Assembly (NCBI RefSeq): GCF_001664485.1
Contig: NZ_CP013632.1
Coordinates: 1-64,000, forward strand
Reading direction: 5' to 3'
Source: Rhizobium sp. N324
Lineage (GTDB): Bacteria > Pseudomonadota > Alphaproteobacteria > Rhizobiales > Rhizobiaceae
DNA: 64,000 bases
Shown here in pieces: positions 8,682-17,298 of this stretch. The stretch's first letter is position 1, and each line of letters begins with the position of its first letter. The position numbers were made by a program, and so were the translations under genes. Under the pieces are notes generated by a model. It had not been told where the DNA came from, made no database searches, and saw nothing but the letters and a program-made list of their open reading frames with translations.

Positions 8682-9551
8682 CTATTGTAAAATCTCGACG
8701 GTAAAGGCGAAGCGAGCGACCGCGCCCGGTGCCAGGACCGTCGTCGATGGCCGCTTCGAAAGCTCGCTCGAACGTCCCGCTTCCGCGGCCGTTCCATGCC
8801 AAGGCTCGATGCAGAGGAAGGGCGCGCCCGGTTTGGTCCACAGGGCAAGATTGGGCAGATTTTCGAACCGGAACTGCATGGTCGGCCCGCCTTCGGCGGC
8901 ATACGTTAAGCCTTCGCCCGCCCCACTGGGAAAGATCATCGCATCCTGCTCGAACATTGCGTGATCGAGCACCAGCCGACCGGCCTCGAATGGCGAGGGC
9001 AGCGGCGCGGGATTGATCAGGCCACCCTGCAGCCGTACGAGCGGCGGCTCGCCCTTATTGTCGAGAGCAACGACATGGGCGCGCCCGGCAGCACCCGGTA
9101 GCGGCCAGGCAAAGGCCGAATGGAATCCGAGGCCGAACGGCATCGCCCGCTGATCGCGGTTGGTGACCTCTGCCGTCACCCTAAGCGCGCGGCCCTCGAT
9201 CGCATGGGTCATCGCCAGCTGAAAGTCGAATGGGTAAACCGCCTGGGTGGCCGGCGAGGCGAGCAACTCGTATCGGCACATCGTCGCGGTGGATGCGGCA
9301 AGCGCGAATTCGCTGCGGCGGGCAAAACCATGCTGAGCCATCGGATAGATCGTGCCGTCGATTGCTACCTTGTCGTCCGGCGCCTTGCCGACGATCGGAA
9401 AGAGGATCGGCGACCGGCCGCTCCAGAAGGCTGCATCCCCCGTCCACAGCCACGAGCCTCCGTCGCGGGTGGTGAGCGCCTGCATCTCGGCGCCGAGTGA
9501 GGAGACGTTGACGGTGAGATGCTGGTTGCCAATCCGGATTAAGCCTGACAT
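8682..9551 (-). CDS. Aldose 1-epimerase family protein (LacX-like)
   Basis: A 289-aa galactose-mutarotase-fold protein expected to interconvert sugar anomers or bind a hexose (phosphate). Typical blocks are SLGAEMQAL near the N-terminus, WTGDAAFWSGRSPILFPIVG (about 30-49), QHGFARRSEF, and a C-terminal CIEPWHG. The start MSGLIRIGNQ is chosen because GGGAA lies at a good distance upstream; the frame runs on further without another site. It converges with uxuA and may act in the same sugar metabolism, which is inference. The exact substrate is not visible. Confidence 0.85.
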   Translation of the reverse strand: MSGLIRIGNQHLTVNVSSLGAEMQALTTRDGGSWLWTGDAAFWSGRSPILFPIVGKAPDDKVAIDGTIYPMAQHGFARRSEFALAASTATMCRYELLASPATQAVYPFDFQLAMTHAIEGRALRVTAEVTNRDQRAMPFGLGFHSAFAWPLPGAAGRAHVVALDNKGEPPLVRLQGGLINPAPLPSPFEAGRLVLDHAMFEQDAMIFPSGAGEGLTYAAEGGPTMQFRFENLPNLALWTKPGAPFLCIEPWHGTAAEAGRSSELSKRPSTTVLAPGAVARFAFTVEILQ

Positions 9552-9648
9552 CACTATTCCCTTTCGCCTGGTTCGGCACCAAAGCCATATCTTTCCGCGC
9601 CGTTGGTTTCCACTCAATAGGTACGGGGAGGCCTCCCGTCACTGCGCG

Positions 9649-9978
9649 TTATTTCCGCATCGCGCCCAATCTCGCGATCACTTCATTCGGGATGCCGTAG
9701 CGCTGAATGGCGTCGCGGTTGTTCCGCAGCCCGCAGATCTCTCGCTGGATGAAGAAGGCCCAGACGGCGTCGGAGGCTGCATTGAGAAGGGTCTCGCGTT
9801 CTCCGGCACTCTGGCGGTCAGCGGTCCAGGCCTTGAGCGCGGCAAGTGCTGTCTCCACCTTCAGTCCGTGACGCCCGAGCGCATCGGCGCGTTCCGACAT
9901 CAGCTCGTATTCGAGGACGTTGAAGCCGTTTCTGTCTTGCTCGGATTGTCTGAAGGACTGCGGCGGACGAACGCTCAT
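9649..9978 (-). CDS. Small rhizobial protein (DUF6665-like)
   Basis: A 109-aa soluble helical protein beginning MSVRPPQSFRQSEQD. It resembles rhizobial proteins that I recall as DUF6665; this is from memory. No catalytic motif, signal peptide or membrane helix is seen. A GTG at 9984 is an alternative start. It diverges from the ABC-F gene (start 10122) across about 140 bases. Function unknown. Confidence 0.65.
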   Translation of the reverse strand: MSVRPPQSFRQSEQDRNGFNVLEYELMSERADALGRHGLKVETALAALKAWTADRQSAGERETLLNAASDAVWAFFIQREICGLRNNRDAIQRYGIPNEVIARLGAMRK

Positions 9979-10121
9979 TGGCACAGGTCTCCGTTGGCGC
10001 GAGCCGCAATATTATCCAAATCAAACGTGCAGATCGAGAGGGTCCGAAACGGGACTATCCCCCGATTTCCCCGCATGGCATAAGCGCGCCAAAATCTCTT
10101 TCCCAGGCTCCCACGCACACC

Positions 10122-11744
10122 ATGATTCGTATCGAGAATATCAGCAAGCAGCTCAGCCACCGCATCCTCTTCATCGAGGCATCCGCAGCGCTCAACAGAG
10201 GCGAAAAGATCGGTCTCGTCGGCCCGAACGGCGCCGGCAAGACGACGATCTTCCGGATGATCAACGGTGAGGAACAGCCCGACGAAGGGCAGGTCTCCTG
10301 TGAGAAGGGCGTCACCATCGGTTACTTCAACCAGGATGTCGGCGAGATGGCGGGCCACAGCGCCGTCGCCGAGGTCATGAACGGCGCCGGCCCGGTCAGC
10401 GTCGTTGCCGAGCAATTGCGTGAGCTCGAGGCGGCCATGGCCGATCCCGAGCAGGCCGACGATATGGAGGGGATCATCGAGCGTTATGGCGAAGTGCAGG
10501 CGCGCTACGAAGAGCTGGACGGTTACGCGCTCGAAGGGCGTGCCCGCGAAGTGCTCGCCGGTCTGAGCTTCAGCCAGGAGATGATGGACGCCGATGTCGG
10601 CGCGCTGTCTGGCGGTTGGAAGATGCGCGTGGCGCTCGCCCGCATCCTGCTCATGCGCCCCGATGTCATGCTGCTCGACGAGCCGAGCAACCATCTGGAT
10701 CTCGAAAGCCTGATCTGGCTGGAGGAGTTCCTGAAGGGTTATGAAGGCGCGCTGCTGATGACCTCGCACGACCGCGAGTTCATGAACCGCATCATCACCA
10801 AGATCATCGAGATCGACGGCGGCACATTGACGACCTATTCGGGCGATTACGAATTCTACGAGCAGCAGCGGGCGCAGAACGAAAAGCAGCAGCAGGCCCA
10901 GTTCGAACGCCAGCAGGCAATGCTCGCCAAGGAAATCAAGTTCATCGAGCGGTTCAAGGCGCGCGCCTCGCACGCCTCGCAGGTGCAGAGCCGCGTCAAG
11001 AAGCTGGAGAAGATCGACCGGGTGGAGCCGCCCAAGCGCCGTCAATCAGTTTCCTTCGAATTCCAGCCGGCGCCGCGATCCGGCGAGGACGTGGTCAGCC
11101 TGAAGAACGTGCACAAGAAATACGGCAGCCGAAGCATCTATGAAGGGCTGGATTTCATGGTGCGGCGCCGGGAACGCTGGTGCATCATGGGCATCAACGG
11201 CGCCGGCAAGTCGACACTGCTGAAGCTGGTGACGGGTACCGCCGAGCCTGATGAAGGCAGCGTCGCTCTCGGCGCCAGCGTCAAGATGGGCTATTTCGCC
11301 CAGCATGCCATGGATATTCTCGACGGCGAGCACACCGTCTTCCAATCGCTGGAAGACCGGTTTCCCCAGGCGGGGCAGGGGCCTTTGCGGGCGCTCGCCG
11401 GATGTTTCGGCTTCTCCGGCGACGATGTTGAGAAGCGGTGCCGCGTGCTCTCCGGCGGCGAGAAGGCGCGGCTGGTCATGGCGATGATGCTGTTCGACCC
11501 GCCGAACCTGCTGGTGCTCGACGAGCCGACGAACCATCTCGACCTCGACACCAAGGAGATGCTGATTAAGGCGCTGTCGCAATATGAGGGCACGATGCTG
11601 TTCGTCTCGCACGACCGGCATTTCCTCGCCGCACTCTCCAACCGGGTGCTGGAGCTGACGCCTGACGGCATCCATCAATATGGCGGCGGCTACACGGAAT
11701 ATGTGGCGCGCACCGGCCACGAGGCGCCGGGTCTCAGGAGCTGA
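10122..11744 (+). CDS. ABC-F family ATPase (Uup/YheS/EttA type)
   Basis: A 540-aa cytoplasmic protein with two ABC ATPase domains and no membrane segments, the plan of ABC-F factors that act on the ribosome. Domain 1 has Walker A GPNGAGKTT (about residues 36-44), signature LSGGWKMR and Walker B LLDEPSNHLD. Domain 2 has GINGAGKST, LSGGEKAR and LVLDEPTNHLD. Between them lies the charged linker with repeated Gln/Glu/Lys and FKARASHASQVQSR. The ATG at 10122 begins at the ABC core (MIRIENISKQ). Earlier in-frame starts would add about 48 residues of unlikely sequence. The family member cannot be named with confidence. Confidence 0.93.
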   Translation: MIRIENISKQLSHRILFIEASAALNRGEKIGLVGPNGAGKTTIFRMINGEEQPDEGQVSCEKGVTIGYFNQDVGEMAGHSAVAEVMNGAGPVSVVAEQLRELEAAMADPEQADDMEGIIERYGEVQARYEELDGYALEGRAREVLAGLSFSQEMMDADVGALSGGWKMRVALARILLMRPDVMLLDEPSNHLDLESLIWLEEFLKGYEGALLMTSHDREFMNRIITKIIEIDGGTLTTYSGDYEFYEQQRAQNEKQQQAQFERQQAMLAKEIKFIERFKARASHASQVQSRVKKLEKIDRVEPPKRRQSVSFEFQPAPRSGEDVVSLKNVHKKYGSRSIYEGLDFMVRRRERWCIMGINGAGKSTLLKLVTGTAEPDEGSVALGASVKMGYFAQHAMDILDGEHTVFQSLEDRFPQAGQGPLRALAGCFGFSGDDVEKRCRVLSGGEKARLVMAMMLFDPPNLLVLDEPTNHLDLDTKEMLIKALSQYEGTMLFVSHDRHFLAALSNRVLELTPDGIHQYGGGYTEYVARTGHEAPGLRS

Positions 11745-11973
11745 CGATTATTTTTGTGCGGCATGTCGAAACCGTCGGCGTCGAAGTGACCAGCAAAGAG
11801 CCTGCCGTCGAGGCCGGGAGGTCGCGCAGGCGCTGCGCCAAACGTTGCATCGAAGGCCTTGGCGGGCCGCATCCTGCGCGTGAGGGGCGGATTCGGTGGC
11901 TGTTGCCACGATGATGACCAAATTCCGTGGTGTTCGGAGCCCTCTTCATGCAATCGGGGACGGGCGCAACAGC

Positions 11974-12501
11974 ATGGACTGGATCAATCGCTATATCGAT
12001 CAGCCGCTACTGCACGGTGCGGCGGGCTTGCTGCGGAGCTGGCATCTCCGCACGCGGCAACCGCCGGAACTGCTGGAGCCGACGTGGAATCTCGTCGTGC
12101 TCTCCTTTCTCCTGATCGCGAGTGGGCAGGTCCTGGCCGGCAAACCTTTCGCGCTCGGTGTTGCGGCGCTGATCATGCTGGCGCTGCCGTCCGCGCGAAA
12201 ACTGCTTTCGGCGGTGAAGGCGCCGGGAGGCGGTTATGGCGCCCGGGAATACAAGTCGCTGAGAGCGCGTGCCATCGCCAAACGTGAGGCGGAGTGGTCG
12301 GTGCGGATCATCGTCCTATTTTCCTCCGCCTGCCTTCCCTTCATTGCCCGAATCGACGATCCGGCGGGAGCTTGTTTCATGCTGGGGGCAAGCATCTGGT
12401 TCGTCCTGACCGGGCCGCTCAAGGCCTATCTCGATGCCGCCGAACCTCCCGAGCCGAATGAAGGCGACCGGACGTTCAGCGGCGCCTTTCATTTCGGCTG
12501 A
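11974..12501 (+). CDS. Hypothetical membrane protein, about 175 aa
   Basis: A protein with about four hydrophobic segments in two hairpins (near residues 37-75 and 110-145) separated by a basic loop (AREYKSLRARAIAKREAEW). The C-terminus is acidic. MDWINRYIDQPLL is taken as start; a GTG at 11896 preceded by GAGGGG is the alternative and would add 26 residues. No family is recognised. The 150 bases between it and the ABC-F gene hold nothing identifiable. Confidence 0.6.
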   Translation: MDWINRYIDQPLLHGAAGLLRSWHLRTRQPPELLEPTWNLVVLSFLLIASGQVLAGKPFALGVAALIMLALPSARKLLSAVKAPGGGYGAREYKSLRARAIAKREAEWSVRIIVLFSSACLPFIARIDDPAGACFMLGASIWFVLTGPLKAYLDAAEPPEPNEGDRTFSGAFHFG

Positions 12502-12546
12502 ACAAGGCCGATGTGACGTCGTTTCCGCCGGCTTTGAGAGGGACAG

Positions 12547-12572
12547 GGAACCAAATGGCGGGCGCCTCCGTT
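12547..12572 (+). promoter_or_regulatory. EcfG/RpoE2-type general stress promoter
   Basis: GGAAC (12547-12551), 17 bases, then CGTT (12569-12572): an exact match to the rhizobial general-stress consensus. It stands 30 bases upstream of the DUF1328 start codon. Confidence 0.75.
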
Positions 12573-12602
12573 ATGTGAGCAGCAACGTAAAAGGAGATTG
12601 CG

Positions 12603-12767
12603 ATGCTTTATTACGCTCTGGTGTTTCTCGTTGTGGCCTTGATAGCCGGCGTCCTCGGATTTGGCGGTATAGCAGGAGCTTCAGCTTCCATTGCCCAGGT
12701 TCTGTTCTTCATTTTCCTGGTGCTGTTCGTGGTGTCGCTCGTCATGCGCTTTATGCGAAGAGTATAG
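12603..12767 (+). CDS. DUF1328 small membrane protein (YtjA family)
   Basis: A 54-aa protein ([22 protein letters not shown]...) with two hydrophobic helices joined by a Gly/Ala-rich turn and a basic C-terminus (MRFMRRV). Length and sequence fit DUF1328, small inner-membrane proteins common in proteobacteria. AAAGGAG lies six bases before the ATG. An exact-consensus EcfG promoter is just upstream and a strong terminator follows, so this is a single-gene stress-induced unit. The molecular role of the family is not known. Confidence 0.92.
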   Translation: MLYYALVFLVVALIAGVLGFGGIAGASASIAQVLFFIFLVLFVVSLVMRFMRRV

Positions 12768-12785
12768 CGCGGACAGGTCAAGTAT

Positions 12786-12819
12786 AAAAACCCGGCGAAC
12801 ACATCGCCGGGTTTTTCTT
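12786..12819 (+). terminator. Rho-independent terminator
   Basis: AAAACCCGGCGA, a loop of about five bases, TCGCCGGGTTTTT and then CTTT. The stem is perfect and is followed by a T-run. It lies 19 bases after the DUF1328 stop codon. Confidence 0.9.
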
Positions 12820-13183
12820 TGTTGCCGTGTTTGACGTCTCACCGCGCACGGTTCGTCCCGGTTGCGGTCGGCATTGACGACATCCGCATGCCCCTCCGCA
12901 TGAATGCCGCCGGCACAGAGGTGACGTCAAGATCGTGCTTTTCCGGCAACCATTCCTGACAACATCTTGAAATAACCGGATGGCGCGAATTAGTGCCTTC
13001 GAAATGTCCCATTGGGGGCTGAACCGTAAACTTGTTTGTCGCTTGCGCCTCCCATGCGCTTTGACATGCGATGCGAAAAAGGTGCCGGGTCGGATCGTTT
13101 TGCGGTTCCGTCCGTTATCTGTTGCCGAATCTGGTGGCGAGTAGCCGGGTATGCTCCCGTCACGATTTGAGAAGGAGAGACTT
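12820..13183. other. Intergenic region, 364 bp
   Basis: No gene seen. It must contain the promoter of the DUF992 gene. Several GC-rich patches are present, but no clear sigma-70 or EcfG element was identified on the plus strand. Confidence 0.4.
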
Positions 13184-13705
13184 ATGAAGAAAATTCTTGC
13201 GACGGCGTTCGCCGCGGTATCTTTGACGCTGGTCGGCGCTGGGGCGGTCAACGCCGCCGACCCGGTCACCAAGACATATGAAGAGCCGGACCTGCGCAAT
13301 GGCGTCAAGATCGGTTATCTCACCTGCGATATCGGCGGCGGTACGGGTTATGTGCTCGGTTCCTCCAAGGAGGCCGATTGCATCTTCCAGTCGACCGTCG
13401 GCAATGAGCTTTCGGATCGTTATACCGGCGAAGTGAGAAAACTCGGCATCGACCTTGGCTTCACCACGCGCAGCCGCCTGATCTGGGCCGTGTTCGCGCC
13501 GACGGCCGGTTATCACCGCGGATCGCTCGCCGGCCTCTATGTCGGCGCCACCGCCGAGGCGACGCTCGGCGCCGGTGTCGGCGCCAATCTCCTGGTTGGC
13601 GGCACCTCCGGCTCGATCCATCTGCAGACAGTCAGCCTGACCGGCCAGCTTGGCCTGAACGTCGCGGCCGGTAGTGCATCGATGACGCTGACAGCCGACA
13701 ATTGA
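13184..13705 (+). CDS. DUF992 exported protein
   Basis: A 173-aa protein with a classic Sec signal peptide (MKKILATAFAAVSLTLVGAG, cleavage likely after VNAA). The mature part has YLTCDIGGGTGYVLGSS, two conserved Cys, and a glycine-rich C-terminal half with alternating residues typical of DUF992. GAAGGAGAG lies at good spacing before the ATG at 13184. It is periplasmic or outer-membrane associated; the role is unknown. A perfect 14-bp hairpin follows the stop codon. Confidence 0.88.
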   Translation: MKKILATAFAAVSLTLVGAGAVNAADPVTKTYEEPDLRNGVKIGYLTCDIGGGTGYVLGSSKEADCIFQSTVGNELSDRYTGEVRKLGIDLGFTTRSRLIWAVFAPTAGYHRGSLAGLYVGATAEATLGAGVGANLLVGGTSGSIHLQTVSLTGQLGLNVAAGSASMTLTADN

Positions 13706-13714
13706 TATGCCTTT

Positions 13715-13745
13715 GGCGCCCCTGCCGCGACGCGGCAGGGGCGCC
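13715..13745. repeat. Perfect 14-bp hairpin after DUF992 gene
   Basis: GGCGCCCCTGCCGC (13715-13728), loop GAC, GCGGCAGGGGCGCC (13732-13745). There is no T-run on either side. It probably protects the 3' end of the mRNA or ends transcription poorly. Confidence 0.7.
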
Positions 13746-13797
13746 ACCCATCCGAAGGGCGTTTCACGCCGCAACATGCCCCGGCCGGTCACGACAG

Positions 13798-14160
13798 ATG
13801 GATATTCGAATGGCAACGCCCGGCGAGGACGATATCCTGGTGGGGCATTATCTGAAGATCTGGGACAGCTACGGCACGTTGTCGGAACATTACAGGCCCG
13901 ATGCGGCGGCGTGGATCTGTCTTTCATCAGAACCGGGCGCGCGGAGCGGCGTCTGACCTCGTTCCTTGCCGTCGTCGACGGTGAAATCGCCGGTTCCGCA
14001 TCCTGCCAGCTGCATCAATCGCCGTTTCCGGAGGTCATCCGGGAAGAGCAGCGGCTGCACGACCGCCGTCATCCACGCTTCGGACGCCGGTGAGCCGGTC
14101 TACCGGGCCGCTGGTTTCGAACTGGCCAAAGAAATGCGCCCGCAGTTTCCGGCAGAGTAA
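13798..14160 (+). pseudogene. Decayed GNAT N-acetyltransferase
   Basis: The N-terminal part (MDIRMATPGEDDILVGHYLKI...) is in one frame to about 13900. The protein then continues in another frame (VDLSFIRTGRAERRL, FLAVVDGEIAGSASCQLHQS) to about 14055, and the C-terminal part (TTAVIHASDAGEPVYRAAGFELAKEM) is in the first frame again to the stop at 14160. The segment between EEQRLH and the C-terminal piece, where the acetyl-CoA binding motif A should be, is missing. So there is at least one frameshift and one internal deletion. The gene should be inactive. Confidence 0.75.
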
Positions 14161-14199
14161 CGAAGGGCGATGGCCGAAGCGCCGACGGGCATCTTCCGC

Positions 14200-15129
14200 T
14201 TACGTTTTTGCCCGGCCGGGTGCGATAAAGGCGGCGATCGTCGCCTCGTCATGGCCGGCCTCGCGCAGGAAGCGGCCGGCAAATTCGATGGCAGGACTTC
14301 TGAGCGCATCGTCCGGTCGGATCAGATGAAAGGCCACATGATAATCGAGTGTCCGATCCGAGACGGCGACGACGCGCCCGGCGGCGAGCGCCGCGTCCGA
14401 TAGCGGCGGCCGGGCGAGCGCGATGCCCAGCCCTTGGGCACAGGCATCGATCACCAGATTGTAATCCTCGAAGCGGCGATCGTGGCCGCGCGGCGTATAG
14501 TCGATGCCCTCGCGGGCAAGCCAGCGGCGCCAGCCTTCGATATTGGAATCGTGCAGGATCGGCAGGTCGAGCAGCGAAAGAGCGTCGGAGCGCTCGCCGA
14601 GCCGGTCTGCGAGCGCCGGGGCGGCGATCGGAAAGGATTTCTCCTGCCAGAGCGGCAGGGCGCGTACGCCGGCCCACGGTCCCTTGCCGCAGCGGATGGC
14701 AAGCTCGGTGCCTTCGCCGAAATCCGCCAGCCGGTGTTCGAGCGTCACCTCGACATGCAGCTCGTTTCCTTCAAGCTTCGCCAGACGCTGAAACAGCCAT
14801 AAGGAGGCGACGGAGGGCGTCACCGACAGGCGCACCACCGCCTTGTTGCGGCGAGGCAGCCAGCGCTCGCCGCTATTGCCGAGCAGCGAAAGCGCTTCCT
14901 CCGCCCGCGCGAAAAACCGCATGCCCTCCGGCGTCAGGCGCACGCCTCTGGCTTCGCGGGCAAACAGGCGCACCCCCATCCAGCGCTCGAGGCGCGAGAC
15001 TTGCCGCGACACCGCGCCATGGGTAATGCCGCTTTCCTCGGCCGCGGCGGAAAACGATCCGAGCCGGGCGGCGCGGGCAAAGGTTTCGAGGGTATCGAGC
15101 GGTGGCAGCACCGGTGAGCTGTGAACCAT
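14200..15129 (-). CDS. LysR-family transcriptional regulator (GcvA-like)
   Basis: A 309-aa LysR regulator. The N-terminal helix-turn-helix is LDTLETFARAARLGSFSAAA followed by ITHGAVSRQVSRLE (about residues 11-55). The C-terminal substrate-binding fold (about 90-295) has the GcvA-like block FEDYNLVIDACAQGLGIALARPPL. The ATG at 15129 is chosen; a GTG at 15135 is possible. It is divergent from the EamA transporter at 15215 across about 85 bases that hold a CATCG-ATTG-CGATG palindrome. It most likely controls that transporter. The ligand is unknown. Confidence 0.92.
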   Translation of the reverse strand: MVHSSPVLPPLDTLETFARAARLGSFSAAAEESGITHGAVSRQVSRLERWMGVRLFAREARGVRLTPEGMRFFARAEEALSLLGNSGERWLPRRNKAVVRLSVTPSVASLWLFQRLAKLEGNELHVEVTLEHRLADFGEGTELAIRCGKGPWAGVRALPLWQEKSFPIAAPALADRLGERSDALSLLDLPILHDSNIEGWRRWLAREGIDYTPRGHDRRFEDYNLVIDACAQGLGIALARPPLSDAALAAGRVVAVSDRTLDYHVAFHLIRPDDALRSPAIEFAGRFLREAGHDEATIAAFIAPGRAKT

Positions 15130-15142
15130 AGGCACATTTGAT

Positions 15143-15156
15143 CATCGATTGCGATG
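15143..15156. promoter_or_regulatory. Candidate LysR operator
   Basis: CATCG (15143-15147), ATTG, CGATG (15152-15156) is a perfect short inverted repeat in the LysR/EamA divergent gap, in the usual place for a LysR T-N11-A site. Confidence 0.4.
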
Positions 15157-15214
15157 CTTTTCAAGCACGCATCGTCGGCTTAATCCTTAAGCAAAAGCAC
15201 AAATGGAGGCGACA

Positions 15215-16120
15215 ATGAGCATGGCGGCAAGCGCACCGGTTTCGGCCAAGGAGCAGGGCAGGTTCGATATGGTGGCCTTTGCGGCGATCGTCGTCACTAT
15301 CCTCTTCTGGGCATCCTCCTTCGTGGTGATCCGCATCTGCCTCGGGCCGCTGACGCCGATCGAGCTGGCGACAGCGCGTTATGTGGCAGCCGGCGCCATC
15401 GCACTGGTCTACCTCGTGAGCTATCGGCCGTTGCCGGAAAAACGCGATGTCGTCCGCCTCTCCGTCGCCGCGGTGCTTTTCATTGCCGCTTACGCGGTTC
15501 TCTTGAACACCGGTGAGCAGACCGTTGCGGCAGGGCCGGCGAGCTTCATCATCAACACCATGCCGGTCTTTACCGCCCTCATCGCCACCTTCGCGCTCGG
15601 CGAGCGCTTCGGCCGCTGGGGCTGGGCGGGCACAGTGGTGTCCTTCAGCGGCGTAGCGCTGATTGCGGTTGCCTCCGACGGCGGCTTCAAACTCGATCCG
15701 AATGCCATTCTCATCCTCGGCGCAGCCCTTTGCTCGGCGATCGCCAGCGTGCTGCAGAAGCCGTTGCTCGGCCGGATGCCGGCGCTTGCCGTCACCGCCT
15801 GGATCCTGCTAATCGGTTCCGTGCCGCTGCTTCCGGCTGTGCCGGCGACAATCCAGGCGCTGGCCGCCGCCCCGGCGGAAGTGAACTGGGGCGTTGCCTA
15901 TCTGGTCATCTTCCCGACGGCGATCGGCTACCTCACCTGGGCGATCGCGCTGAAGCGGCTGACGGCAGCCCGCGCTTCGAACTTTCTCTATGGCGTCCCG
16001 CCGGTCGCCACGCTGATCGGTTTCCTGTGGCTGGGTGAGACGCCGACGGCACTTGGCGCAGTCGGCGGCGTCATGGCGATCCTCGGTGTGCTCGTCGTCA
16101 ATGTGATGCGGAAGCGATAG
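15215..16120 (+). CDS. EamA/DMT-family inner membrane transporter
   Basis: A 301-aa protein with ten hydrophobic helices arranged as two EamA repeats (about residues 20-150 and 160-295), the plan of drug/metabolite transporters that export amino acids or other small metabolites. Helix 1 contains the typical LFWASSFVVIR. The second repeat ends with FLYGVPPVATLIGFLWLGE, a conserved block. The ATG at 15215 is preceded by GGAGG at five bases; an ATG at 15203 would overlap that site. It is divergent from the LysR gene. The substrate cannot be deduced. Confidence 0.92.
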   Translation: MSMAASAPVSAKEQGRFDMVAFAAIVVTILFWASSFVVIRICLGPLTPIELATARYVAAGAIALVYLVSYRPLPEKRDVVRLSVAAVLFIAAYAVLLNTGEQTVAAGPASFIINTMPVFTALIATFALGERFGRWGWAGTVVSFSGVALIAVASDGGFKLDPNAILILGAALCSAIASVLQKPLLGRMPALAVTAWILLIGSVPLLPAVPATIQALAAAPAEVNWGVAYLVIFPTAIGYLTWAIALKRLTAARASNFLYGVPPVATLIGFLWLGETPTALGAVGGVMAILGVLVVNVMRKR

Positions 16121-16209
16121 AGGCAAATTCGCCTGAAAAGGTGATCAGGTCTGCCCACCAGATCTTCCCGCCCGGGAAGCCGACACAAGCGTAGACACCA
16201 GGCGCTGCG

Positions 16210-16311
16210 TCACGCCTTCGGAAGGTCAGGGTTCGCCTTCCGCCACAGCCGGCCGCGCACGACGATGTAACGGCCGCCTGGTGTCTCGAGGAAGGGGTGC
16301 TTCTTCTTCAA
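16210..16311 (-). pseudogene. Possible truncated small protein, 33 codons
   Basis: A 33-codon frame starting with TTG (LKKKHPFLETPGGRYIVVRGRLWRKANPDL...). The TTG overlaps the TGA stop of the DUF4334 gene (TTGA), which would allow coupled translation. The sequence resembles the N-terminal part of small rhizobial proteins that I recall as being longer (with a C-terminal DARRAV-type end), so this may be a shortened remnant. This is from memory and not certain. Confidence 0.3.
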
Positions 16312-16856
16312 GAAGATCCATTCCGCGTTGGCACGTCGACCCTTTGTAGCCGGAAAAAGTATCGTCGCTCATCGCCCTCGACGACCATCATCCCGGCGAG
16401 TTCATCGTCTTTAATCCAGCGGAAATAGTCGACGATCGGCCGGCGATCATAGACCATGGCGGCTGTTTCTCCGCCATCGATCATCCGAAGTTTGAAGGAC
16501 GCCGTCGTTCCGCGTGCGCGGAAAACCTTCTGCATGTAGGAGAGCCAGTTGCGAGCGACGAACGTTCGGCCAAATGGGGCAAACAGGATCGTCATTCTGA
16601 TCGGGATCAGGGCAGGGTCTAACGGAACAAGGCGACCGGGCTTCCACTGGAAGAGCAGCGCGTCTGCACTGAGATCGGCATGAAAGCGCTTGCCAAACCA
16701 TTGAAGGTTTTCCAGCACGCCATCAAGCGGATGCCCAGACGGGATTCCGACACCACGCCAAAGGCCGATCATTTCGGCGGGCAACACAGGATCGAGAGCG
16801 TCGAACCAGGCGCGGCAACATGGCTGGCTATCGATCGTCGAGCCCTGCGCCATCAT
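16308..16856 (-). CDS. GXWXG / DUF4334 domain protein
   Basis: A 182-aa soluble protein. The N-terminal GXWXG domain is seen as MIGLWRGVGIPSGHPLDGVL (about residues 29-48); the C-terminal DUF4334 domain follows, with YDRRPIVDYFRW and a DDELAGMMVV end. The family is of unknown function. The start MMAQGSTIDSQ is chosen because the conserved part begins soon after; the frame stays open about 40 codons further upstream. A GGAAC-N16-CATT sequence about 160 bases upstream on the same strand is only a poor stress-promoter match. Confidence 0.8.
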   Translation of the reverse strand: MMAQGSTIDSQPCCRAWFDALDPVLPAEMIGLWRGVGIPSGHPLDGVLENLQWFGKRFHADLSADALLFQWKPGRLVPLDPALIPIRMTILFAPFGRTFVARNWLSYMQKVFRARGTTASFKLRMIDGGETAAMVYDRRPIVDYFRWIKDDELAGMMVVEGDERRYFFRLQRVDVPTRNGSS

Positions 16857-17049
16857 TTCGAACTCCACGGGTGAGCGAGCCGGACAGGTGGGGGTGCTCG
16901 TCTGCCATTTCGTTGGCCCCAGCGAGAAACCGGAAAAATCGCTGGGTTCACCATCCCTGTCGCGTCCGGTTGACACGGCTCACTCTCGACAAGGGGAATG
17001 TCGATCCGTCGGAATAGTTCCGGGCGAAGGAGCGGGGAGAGAGCGGCGC

Positions 17050-17078
17050 CTTGAAAGGAAGACCTTGTCCACTTATAT
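17050..17078 (+). promoter_or_regulatory. Rhizobial sigma-70 promoter of a gene-less unit
   Basis: CTTGAA (17050-17055), exactly 17 bases, then TTATAT (17073-17078). This closely fits the rhizobial housekeeping consensus CTTGAC-N17-CTATAT. No protein gene follows on this strand before the terminator at 17189-17222. Confidence 0.55.
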
Positions 17079-17084
17079 ACTGCT

Positions 17085-17222
17085 GGTCGGCATTGCTGAG
17101 GAGCGCAGAATTTCTGCCGCTCGCGCTGTCGCACCCGCTTCTTACTTTTGACCACGGATGTACTGGCACCAGGAGATAGCGGGATGAGGAAGGTCGGTGC
17201 GGTTTCGCCCCGGCCTTTTTTC
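17085..17222 (+). ncRNA. Candidate small RNA, about 138 nt
   Basis: The predicted start is about seven bases after the -10 box at 17073-17078. The 3' end is a terminator-like structure, AAGGTCGGTGC-GGTTTC-GCCCCGGCCTT and a run of six T (17189-17222), with small mismatches in the stem. No open frame with a ribosome binding site lies between. The flanking genes (DUF4334 at 16308-16856 and the gene at 17299-17931) are on the minus strand, so this would be an independent transcript. The RNA family is not recognised. Confidence 0.45.
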
Positions 17223-17298
17223 GTTTGGGGCAGGGCATCGGCCTCGCCACCGCGCTCCAGGGCAGTTCGAGCCACTGCGTCGCCCTGTGATACCAGAC

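Noticed and set aside
17019..17043. GGAAC-N16-CATT on the minus strand upstream of the DUF4334 gene
   Set aside because: The -10 part lacks the G found in the nine accepted sites, and it is about 160 bases from the start codon.
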